Shown here: one piece after another, positions 15,440 through 20,940 of the stretch
Position numbering within the stretch: the stretch's first letter is position 1
Layout: each line of letters begins with the position of its first letter
Origin: Candidatus Baldrarchaeota archaeon
GTDB lineage: Archaea; Asgardarchaeota; Baldrarchaeia; Baldrarchaeales; DXJG01
Assembly (NCBI GenBank): GCA_030587435.1
Contig: JAUQZC010000062.1
Span: 1-20,940, forward strand
Direction: 5' to 3'
DNA length: 20,940 bases
The notes under the pieces: generated by a model
The model's database searches: none
The model's input: the letters and a program-made list of their open reading frames with translations, nothing else
What the model was told of the DNA's origin: nothing
Program-made: the position numbers and the translations under genes

Positions 15440-16049
15440 ATGGTGGAAAAAAATAAGATAATAGAAATACGGGTCCATGGTCGAGGCGGGCAGGGCGCAG
15501 TAATTTTCTCAGAATTGGTTGCGAAAGCTGCTTATTTAGATGGATACATGGCCCAATCGTTTCCATTTTTTGGCGCAGAAAAGGCGACTCTCTAGAAGGG
15601 AGCCGCCTCTGCATAGACGTGGAGCCCCCGTAATGGCATTTACGCGAATTAGTAATAAGGAAATTTTATTGAGAAGCCAAATATACTCTCCTGATGCTGT
15701 TGTCGTTCTAGATCCAGTTCTTTTAGAACTGGTGAACGTAACAGATGGACTAAAAAATGGTGGCTGGCTAATCGCAAACACCACCAAAAAACCCGAAGAG
15801 CTAAGCGCCCTAGGAAGTTTTAAAATCGCCACTGTTGACGCAACGGGTATTGCATTGGAACTAAATTTAAAAGTTGCTGGTTTTGCTGTAGTTAATACGC
15901 CAATGTTAGGGGCATTTGCTAAAGCAACAAACTTAATATCATTAGAATCTGTTAAAAAAGCGATTTTAGACGAATGGACAGGGGAAATAGCTGAATTAAA
16001 CGCAAAAGCAGCTGAAATAGCATATGAACGAACATTGATAAAAGACTAG
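15440..16049 (+). CDS. porG: Pyruvate:ferredoxin oxidoreductase gamma subunit, interrupted by one miniature BHB-type intron
   Basis: This is the gamma subunit of the four-subunit enzyme that converts pyruvate and CoA to acetyl-CoA, CO2 and reduced ferredoxin. Exons 15440-15580 (47 codons) and 15615-16049 join to 191 residues, the normal size. Exon 1 gives [20 protein letters not shown], the subunit's signature, and ends QSFPFFGAE; exon 2 resumes [13 protein letters not shown]. Together they form [14 protein letters not shown], the conserved core. Unspliced, translation stops at an in-frame TAG inside the insert and exon 2 is in another frame. The ATG follows GAGGGAAGAG. Exon 2 itself has no damage. 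The gene is unlinked in orientation from porDAB; a glycosyltransferase gene follows after 44 bp. Identity is secure, and the intron has the same fold as those in glyA. Confidence 0.9.
15581..15614 (+). other. porG intron: 34-nt BHB-type mRNA intron
   Basis: Exon GCAG (15575-15578) pairs with intron CTGC (15609-15612). Bulge AA^A (15579-15581) marks the 5' cut. The stem is AGGCG (15582-15586) with CGCCT (15604-15608), then an A/C mismatch, then CTCTC (15588-15592) with GGGAG (15598-15602). The loop is TAGAA, opening with the in-frame stop. Bulge AT^A (15613-15615) marks the 3' cut. Removal joins GCA GAA to AGA CGT, giving GAERRGAP. The outer helix is partial (relaxed BHB). Its length is not a multiple of three. 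Confidence 0.82.
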
Positions 16050-16093
16050 CCATCTTTTCTTTATTTTGTTATGGGAATTGAGGTGGTTATTAT

Positions 16094-16759
16094 TTGAGAG
16101 TATTTTGTGTTATTCCTGCCTTTAACGAAGAAAAGTACATTTATGATGTTGCCAAGATTGCTAAAGAATTTGTGGACGTTGTTGTAGTAGTAGATGATGG
16201 TAGCATAGATAAAACTTTCAGTAGAGCTATAGATAGTGGTGCAGTTGTGCTTAGACATGAGGAAAACATGGGCAAGGGAGCTGCCTTAAGAACCGGATTT
16301 AAATATGCGTTAGAACATGGTGCCGACATCGTTGTGACTCTGGATGGAGACATGCAACATGACCCTCTGGAGATTCCTAAATTTCTTGAAAAGATTAGGG
16401 AAGAGGGTGTAGATATTGTCGTAGGTTCTCGTTTCCTAGAGAAGGTGAAAGGCATGCCTATACAAAGAAGGTTAAGCAATTTTATCACTACTAAAGTCTT
16501 GAATAAGGTTTTTAAAGTTCCTGTGACAGATTCTCAAAGCGGTTTTAGAGCCTTTAAAAGAAAAGTGTTAGAAAAAATTACCTTTAAGGATAACAGATAT
16601 GGAGCAGAGACGGAGATTCTCATAGAAGCTAAACGAAAGGGATTTAACATTGTAGAGGTCCCTATTTCGGTGAAATACGAGAACCAAAAATCCAAGATAC
16701 GCCCTATAAGAGAAACTTTTAGTTGGATTTGGTTAATTATTAAAAAATATTTTGGATAG
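16094..16759 (+). CDS. Family 2 glycosyltransferase (dolichol-phosphate mannose/glucose synthase-like)
   Basis: This 221-residue inverting glycosyltransferase probably transfers a sugar from a nucleotide donor to a polyprenyl phosphate, feeding N-glycan or surface-sugar synthesis. The GT-A fold is plain: VIPAFNEEKYI at the N-terminus, VVVVDDGSIDKT, NMGKGAALRTGF, the metal-binding LDGDMQHDP, VVGSRFLEK and the acceptor-side DSQSGFRAFKR. It lacks the C-terminal membrane helices of some relatives. It starts at a TTG (16094) behind AGGTGG. It follows porG by 44 bp, possibly in the same transcript, and its stop is 7 bp from the porB stop in convergent orientation. The sequon-rich surface protein in this window would be one natural client, by inference. 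Confidence 0.87.
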   Translation: MRVFCVIPAFNEEKYIYDVAKIAKEFVDVVVVVDDGSIDKTFSRAIDSGAVVLRHEENMGKGAALRTGFKYALEHGADIVVTLDGDMQHDPLEIPKFLEKIREEGVDIVVGSRFLEKVKGMPIQRRLSNFITTKVLNKVFKVPVTDSQSGFRAFKRKVLEKITFKDNRYGAETEILIEAKRKGFNIVEVPISVKYENQKSKIRPIRETFSWIWLIIKKYFG

Positions 16760-16766
16760 TATAGAT

Positions 16767-17669
16767 CTACTCCGTTTCCATCATCTTCTCTATGTTTTTC
16801 CAGTTTTCATCTACCCATCTTTGTATTTCTCTAATATCTTCATCCGACAGGCCTCTGAACCTCCCTTGAAGTTTCAAATATTCTTCAACAGGCTTCCTCT
16901 TGCTTGGATCTAATAGTCTTTTGCTTGGACCCGAAAGTTTAAATTTTCCATGGTCAATTTCATATAATATCCATAGACCTGTCTCCACTGCAAGCTTAGA
17001 TATTTTTACTGTTAGCTTTGAATCATATCGCCAACCAGATGGACATGGTGACAAAATGTGTATGTATCTTGTTCCTTCTCCCCTTAGTTCTTTAGCTCTT
17101 TTCACTTTTTCATACAGGTCTTTAGGGTATCCTGAGGTAGCTGTCGCCACATAAGGTATTTTATGGGCCGCCATGATCATTGGCATATCCTTTTTGTGCT
17201 CTTTTTTGCCTAATACTGGTGTTGTTGTTGTTAATGCTCCATAGGGTGTCGCGCCACTTCGTTGAATTCCAGTATTCATATACGCTTCATTATCGTAGCA
17301 AATGTATATAAAATCTGTTTTTCTTTCTGCTGCTCCTGAGAGAGCTTGTATTCCTATGTCTGCTGTTCCTCCATCTCCAGCCCAACCTACAACAGTGATA
17401 TCATCTTTTCCCTTCGCTTTTAGCGCTGCTACTACACCTGAAGCTGCTGCGCCTGTTGCTTCAAAAGCCATGTTCAACACTGGTACACCTATGCCCGACC
17501 TCGGGTACAATCCTTGAATTACCGCGGTACAACATGCTGGTATTACTAGTACTGTTCTTTTCCCTAAGGCTTTTAGAACATGTCTTAGTGCTAGTGCTGC
17601 ACCACATCCTGGACATGAAGCATTTCCTGACATTATGTATTCTTCTTCAGGTAAACCTAATATTGCCAT
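16767..17669 (-). CDS. porB: Pyruvate:ferredoxin oxidoreductase beta subunit (TPP-binding)
   Basis: This is the thiamine-diphosphate subunit of POR. From the ATG at 17669 it has 300 residues; this start follows GAGGTGAT and begins MAILGLPEEEY, whereas the ORF's upstream GTG would cover the ribosome binding site. Visible are the Fe-S cysteine pair CPGCGAA near residue 20, the further Cys pair PACCTAV, and the TPP motif VGWAGDGGTADIG closed by YDNEAYMNTG. The downstream LSPCPSGW cysteine is the likely last cluster ligand. The ATG lies 5 bp after the porA stop, so the two are translationally coupled. It is the last gene of porD-porA-porB. Confidence 0.93.
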   Translation of the reverse strand: MAILGLPEEEYIMSGNASCPGCGAALALRHVLKALGKRTVLVIPACCTAVIQGLYPRSGIGVPVLNMAFEATGAAASGVVAALKAKGKDDITVVGWAGDGGTADIGIQALSGAAERKTDFIYICYDNEAYMNTGIQRSGATPYGALTTTTPVLGKKEHKKDMPMIMAAHKIPYVATATSGYPKDLYEKVKRAKELRGEGTRYIHILSPCPSGWRYDSKLTVKISKLAVETGLWILYEIDHGKFKLSGPSKRLLDPSKRKPVEEYLKLQGRFRGLSDEDIREIQRWVDENWKNIEKMMETE

Positions 17670-17674
17670 ATTTA

Positions 17675-18877
17675 TCACCTCAATAATCCATACCATTCAG
17701 CCTCTTTTTTCAATTCCCCAGTTTCTATGATGTCAAATGCAGCTTCTATCATCTTTCTTTGACCTTCTGGTTTTACATCTCGCCCTCCAATGCCCATTAT
17801 GAAATTTAACACTAATGGTCTCTTTTCAAGTGAATATAGTGCTGATTCTATCTCTGTTGCGCTTATTCCCTTATAACCGTAGCTGATGTTTCTATCTGCA
17901 ACCACTAATGCCTTTAGTCCTTTTGCAACTTCTCTAATTTCCTCGTCTGGGAATGGTCTGAACACTCTTAGCTTTATAGCACCCACACGGTATCCTTCTT
18001 CACGCATTAAATCAACGACATATTTTGCCTGGGCTGCCAGCGCACCCATAGAGATTATTGCCACGTCAGCATCACCAACTTTATATTTCTCAATTAAATC
18101 TCCGTGATTCCTGCCGAACTTCTTTTCAAATTCTTTAGCAACCTCTTTAATCTTTCTTTTCGCATTAAGAAGACCTTGATGCATTAGATAACGGAACTCC
18201 ATATACCCTACAGGAGATTCTCCTCTTGGCTCCGGCCATACAATGTTTCCATGTGTAACCGGATGATCAACGTCCGTAATGTCAAAGGGTGGCTCATATG
18301 GCGGCAAAAAGTTTTCAACTTCTTCCTCGCTCAAAATTTCCAATGGCTGCGACGTGTGGCTTAAAATGAAAGCATCACTACAAATCATCGCCGGCATTTT
18401 TACCTCAGGATCCTCAGCAACTCTATAAGCTTGAATAATAGTATCAAATACCTCTTGATTACTTTCTACGTAAAATTGCATCCATCCCGTGTCACGCTGC
18501 GACAAGCTATCAACGTGATCAGACCAAATGTTCCATGGCGGTCCCATTGCTCTATTTACCACGGCCATAACCACAGGTGCTCTAGTTGCCGCCGCCCAAT
18601 GAAGCATTTCGTGCATTAGAGCCAATCCGTGAGCTGAAGTGGCAGTAAAGGTTCGTGCTCCAGCAACAGATGCTCCTATACAAGCAGCCATTGCACTATG
18701 TTCACTTTCAACCCGGATATACTCAGCCTTCATTTCCCCCTTTTCAATGAACTCAGAAATTTTTTCTATTATTGACGTTTGAGGCGTTATAGGATATGCT
18801 GCCACAACATCAACTTTCGCCGCCTTTGCAGCATAAGCTGCTGAATAATTACCGGTTGTAATTATTACCTTACCCAT
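17675..18877 (-). CDS. porA: Pyruvate:ferredoxin oxidoreductase alpha subunit
   Basis: This 400-residue alpha subunit carries the pyrimidine-binding and C-terminal domains of the enzyme. Recognisable motifs are AAYPITPQTSIIE (TPP/pyruvate pocket), EYIRVESEHSAMAACIGAS, FTATSAHGLALMHEMLHWA, NRAMGPPWNIWSDH and the C-terminal VADRNISYGYKG. There is no frame break and length is typical, so this gene is intron-free, unlike porG. The ATG follows GGTGAGG. It sits 16 bp downstream of porD and 5 bp upstream of porB, so the three form one operon. A related 2-oxoacid specificity is not excluded, but pyruvate is most likely by motif. Confidence 0.94.
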   Translation of the reverse strand: MGKVIITTGNYSAAYAAKAAKVDVVAAYPITPQTSIIEKISEFIEKGEMKAEYIRVESEHSAMAACIGASVAGARTFTATSAHGLALMHEMLHWAAATRAPVVMAVVNRAMGPPWNIWSDHVDSLSQRDTGWMQFYVESNQEVFDTIIQAYRVAEDPEVKMPAMICSDAFILSHTSQPLEILSEEEVENFLPPYEPPFDITDVDHPVTHGNIVWPEPRGESPVGYMEFRYLMHQGLLNAKRKIKEVAKEFEKKFGRNHGDLIEKYKVGDADVAIISMGALAAQAKYVVDLMREEGYRVGAIKLRVFRPFPDEEIREVAKGLKALVVADRNISYGYKGISATEIESALYSLEKRPLVLNFIMGIGGRDVKPEGQRKMIEAAFDIIETGELKKEAEWYGLLR

Positions 18878-18893
18878 ATCCTCACCCCTCTTG

Positions 18894-19175
18894 TTAAAAT
18901 TCTCTAACCATCTCTATGGCCTTTGCAGGACACTCTTCAGCACAAATACCGCATCCTTTGCAGTAAACATAGTCTATTTTCGGCCCTTCTTCTTTTGTAA
19001 ATATTACAGTTGCCTCTGGACAATACAACCAGCAGAGCCCACATTTCGTGCATTTATTAAGGTCGATTACTGGTTTTAATGTCCTCCAAAACCCTGTTTT
19101 ACCCATTGCGCCCTTTGCTGGCTTCGATAATGGGGTAGGCGGTATTTTTTCCAGAAGACTTGAACTGGATTGCAT
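18894..19175 (-). CDS. porD: Pyruvate:ferredoxin oxidoreductase delta subunit (2x[4Fe-4S] ferredoxin-like)
   Basis: This is a 93-residue electron-transfer subunit of POR. Two [4Fe-4S] motifs are present: CTKCGLCWLYCPEA and CKGCGICAEECPAKAIE, each C-x2-C-x2-C-x3-C. The N-terminal extension with KTGFWRTLKPVIDLNKC is typical of PorD. The ATG is preceded by GGAAGTGAAG. It is the first gene of porD-porA-porB. A possible AT-rich promoter (TTTTAAAGATAAA on the minus strand) lies around 19228-19240. Confidence 0.94.
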   Translation of the reverse strand: MQSSSSLLEKIPPTPLSKPAKGAMGKTGFWRTLKPVIDLNKCTKCGLCWLYCPEATVIFTKEEGPKIDYVYCKGCGICAEECPAKAIEMVREF

Positions 19176-19494
19176 TTACTTCACTTCCAAAAAGTTTAGG
19201 TGACCTTTCCAATTGACACAATACAAATTTATCTTTAAAACCTTACTATTTTTCTCCTTGGAATGTAACTTCTTGGATGTCTTTCCTGAAAAACGGACGT
19301 GATTTAGGAACAAGAAAGTGTCTAAAATTTTAGAACCATGCTAAGATTGCCATAATATTCTCATGCCCAATTTTATTTCTCGATTTAATATTAACATACC
19401 TTAATCATAAATTTTTTAAGTAATAATGTAATTAACCTTTTAAGCTACCGGTCGGTCGACCGGATTCCAGAGAACATTGAAAGAGGTGTTCTGT
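19176..19494. other. Divergent intergenic region between porD and alba, 319 bp
   Basis: No gene is visible. The left part should carry the porDAB promoter (minus strand). The right part carries the alba promoter and a GC-rich hairpin sequence at 19448-19463. The rest, about 19300-19440, is AT-rich. Confidence 0.5.
19448..19463. promoter_or_regulatory. GC-rich inverted repeat just upstream of alba
   Basis: CCGGTCGGTCGACCGG: arms CCGGTC and GACCGG around GGTC, so the transcript could form a 6-bp hairpin; it also contains the perfect palindrome CGGTCGACCG. It is isolated in very AT-rich DNA, 31 bp before the alba start, so it is either an operator overlapping the start site or a leader hairpin. 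Confidence 0.5.
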
Positions 19495-19773
19495 GTGTCT
19501 GAAGAAAACGTCGTGTTTATAGGAAACAAACCTGTAATGAACTACGTACTTGCTGCCGTAACTCAATTAAATAGCGGAGCAGATGAAGTTGTTCTTAAAG
19601 CTAGAGGAAGAGCAATCAGTAGAGCGGTTGACGTGGCAGAAATCTTAAGAAACAGATTCATGACCGGACTAGAGGTAAAAGATATAAAAATAGGTACTGA
19701 AACGATCGAAACATCTGAAGGAAATACAGCAAACGTATCAGCAATAGAAATAGTACTAACAAAAAAGAAATAA
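19495..19773 (+). CDS. albA: Alba DNA/RNA-binding chromatin protein
   Basis: This 92-residue dimeric chromatin protein binds DNA and RNA without much sequence specificity. I place the start at the GTG (19495), since AGAGGTG lies 6 nt upstream and the protein then begins [18 protein letters not shown], the normal Alba N-terminus; the TTG at 19477 would add six unlikely residues. Lys12 in [10 protein letters not shown] corresponds to the lysine acetylated in Sulfolobus Alba. Other family features are [26 protein letters not shown] and NVSAIEIVL. It is a stand-alone gene with a GC-rich hairpin in its upstream region. Confidence 0.95.
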   Translation: MSEENVVFIGNKPVMNYVLAAVTQLNSGADEVVLKARGRAISRAVDVAEILRNRFMTGLEVKDIKIGTETIETSEGNTANVSAIEIVLTKKK

Positions 19774-20058
19774 ACATTTTCTCTTTTCTTTTATTAGCAT
19801 TATAACTCTAAAAGTAATTTAACCTTTTTTTAACTCTCACACTCCCATATTCAAAGTTTAAAATAATGAAGTATGATTAAAGTTACGGTTTACATATATA
19901 GGCCCTGTGTATATTTGGCGTCGTTTTCCTTCAAACTTGTTAAAAAACATAAATATTTTGTACATATAAGTAAACAATCAAATCATATGACTTTTCGAAA
20001 GTTTGATAAGAAAAACATAGAAAGTAATTTTGTTCTAATTTCTTTGAAGGGTGAGAAA
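19774..20058. other. Intergenic region between alba and the aminotransferase gene, 285 bp
   Basis: No gene is visible. A T-rich stretch directly after the alba stop (about 19778-19795) may end its transcript. TATA-like candidates for the aminotransferase lie at about 19949-19957 and 19962-19968, and the ribosome binding site GGGTGAG is at 20049-20055. Confidence 0.5.
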
Positions 20059-20940
20059 ATGTTCGAAAAGAAAGTTCCTAAAATAGTAGTTACACCGCCA
20101 GGTCCAAAGGCAAAGGAGTTATTGGCAAGAGATGAAAGATATATATCACCCTCCTATGTTCGATGGTATCCACTTGTAGTCGAAGAGGGGAAAGGCTGCA
20201 TAGTAAGAGATGTAGATGGAAATGAGTACATCGATTTCAATAGCGGATTAGCCGTTATGAACGTAGGCCACTGCCACCCAAAAGTTTTAGAAGCCATCAG
20301 AAAACAGTCAGAAAAATTATTACATTATAGTAACACTGACTTCTACTATCGACCTGTCATCGATTTAGCTGAAAAACTTACAGAGATCACTCCGGGAACC
20401 TTTGAAAAGAAAATATACTTTGGTAATAGTGGAGCAGAAAGTATAGAAGCTGCAATTAAGATGGTAAGATGGCACACAAGAAGGCCGAGAATATTAGCTT
20501 TTATAGGGGCATTCCATGGGCGAACTTATGGTGCCATGAGTTTAACATCAAGTAAACCCGTACAAAGAAAATACTTCTTCCCATTGGTACCAGGAGTAAC
20601 ACATGTACCATACCCTTATTGCTATAGATGTCCATTTAAACTAGAGTTCCCAGATTGCGATTATTGGTGCATTGATTTCATAGACGAATGGGTCTTCCAC
20701 AAATATATTCCACCAGAGGAAGTAGGCGCAATTATAATCGAACCTATACAGGGTGAAGGTGGATACATCGTGCCTCCACCAGAATACCACCAAAAATTAA
20801 AGAAACTAGCAGAAAAATACGGTATTCTCTACGTTGACGATGAGGTTCAAGCCGGTATGGGAAGAACTGGAAGATGGTTTGCAATAGAACACTGGAACAT
20901 CGAACCCGATGTAATATGTATTGCAAAAGGAATTGCATCA
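20059..20940 (+). CDS. Class III PLP aminotransferase (acetylornithine/4-aminobutyrate type or amino-acid racemase relative), 3' end outside window
   Basis: Translation from the ATG at 20059 (behind GGGTGAG) runs open for 294 codons to the window edge. It is a fold-type I PLP enzyme: NEYIDFNSGLAVMNVGHCHP, FGNSGAESIEAAIKMVRW and FIGAFHGRTYGAMSLTSSKP (cofactor phosphate and ring contacts), EPIQGEGGY, and LYVDDEVQAGMGRTGRWFA with the conserved Asp. Lys290 in CIAKGIAS is the expected Schiff-base lysine. The Cys-rich insert PYPYCYRCPFKLEFPDCDYWC is typical of the archaeal subgroup that includes broad-specificity racemases and ornithine aminotransferases, so the substrate cannot be fixed. No intron-like interruption occurs in the visible part. 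Confidence 0.9.
   Translation, partial: MFEKKVPKIVVTPPGPKAKELLARDERYISPSYVRWYPLVVEEGKGCIVRDVDGNEYIDFNSGLAVMNVGHCHPKVLEAIRKQSEKLLHYSNTDFYYRPVIDLAEKLTEITPGTFEKKIYFGNSGAESIEAAIKMVRWHTRRPRILAFIGAFHGRTYGAMSLTSSKPVQRKYFFPLVPGVTHVPYPYCYRCPFKLEFPDCDYWCIDFIDEWVFHKYIPPEEVGAIIIEPIQGEGGYIVPPPEYHQKLKKLAEKYGILYVDDEVQAGMGRTGRWFAIEHWNIEPDVICIAKGIAS

Noticed and set aside
9623..15614. Programmed translational bypassing (ribosome hopping over a hairpin with a stop codon, as in phage T4 gene 60 or mitochondrial byps)
   Set aside because: Size and hairpin are similar, and I considered it seriously. Only glyA intron 1 has matching take-off and landing codons (AAC/AAC); the other three do not (for example GAA against TAA or CAT). 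The BHB geometry fits all four. RNA sequencing would settle it.
1..20940. CRISPR array, insertion sequence, prophage or integrase attachment site
   Set aside because: No regularly spaced repeats, transposase, integrase or terminal inverted repeats with target duplication were seen; this is an ordinary core-gene region apart from the mini-introns.

Overview
The window looks like an AT-rich archaeal chromosome segment, probably from the TACK side (a Bathyarchaeia-like lineage is my best guess, but this is inference). The reasons are an Alba chromatin protein, an Elf1-type zinc-ribbon elongation factor, Sec61-beta, a ZPR1-type zinc-finger protein, a DUF2070 membrane protein, a multi-OB-fold RPA, a four-subunit pyruvate:ferredoxin oxidoreductase and an ADP-forming acetyl-CoA synthetase alpha subunit. 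Genes are tightly packed, with AT-rich TATA-like boxes, clear GGAGG/GGTG ribosome binding sites, frequent GTG/TTG starts and several convergent gene pairs whose 3' ends overlap.

Layout. 1-4.3 kb: C-terminal part of an Lhr-type helicase, then RPA. 4.3-5.9 kb: a small conserved archaeal protein, Elf1 and a DUF92 membrane protein. 6.0-9.0 kb: a secreted, sequon-rich GIFT/DUF4350-like surface protein, a small winged-helix regulator that is probably leaderless, a four-CBS protein and a MazG-type pyrophosphohydrolase. 9.1-10.5 kb: serine hydroxymethyltransferase (glyA) broken into four coding pieces. 10.9-13.6 kb: Sec61-beta, a ZPR1-like protein and a DUF2070 membrane protein. 13.6-19.2 kb: ADP-forming acetyl-CoA synthetase alpha, porG (broken into two pieces), a family 2 glycosyltransferase and the porD-porA-porB operon. 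19.5-20.9 kb: Alba and the start of a class III aminotransferase.

Main discovery. The interruptions in glyA (three) and porG (one) are not decay. Each is a 27, 27, 29 or 34 nt insert. Removing it exactly restores a highly conserved motif (IASEN, RYAEGWP, VAGKAVAFAEM in SHMT; FFGAERRGAPV in PorG) and the reading frame. All four fold into the same bulge-helix-bulge (BHB) architecture recognised by the archaeal tRNA-splicing endonuclease: four exon nucleotides pair with four nucleotides at the intron's 3' end, a 3-nt bulge AA^N marks the 5' cut, a hairpin forms the intron body, and a 3-nt bulge AN^R marks the 3' cut. In all four the exon ends in GAA and the first in-frame stop codon lies at the start of the hairpin loop. 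This points to a set of miniature mRNA introns in central-metabolism genes, with three in one gene and one internal exon of only 63 nt.

Metabolism. POR (pyruvate to acetyl-CoA plus reduced ferredoxin) and ADP-forming acetyl-CoA synthetase (acetyl-CoA to acetate plus ATP) together form the archaeal substrate-level phosphorylation route. SHMT supplies one-carbon units and glycine. Correct splicing of two core enzymes would therefore be essential in this organism.
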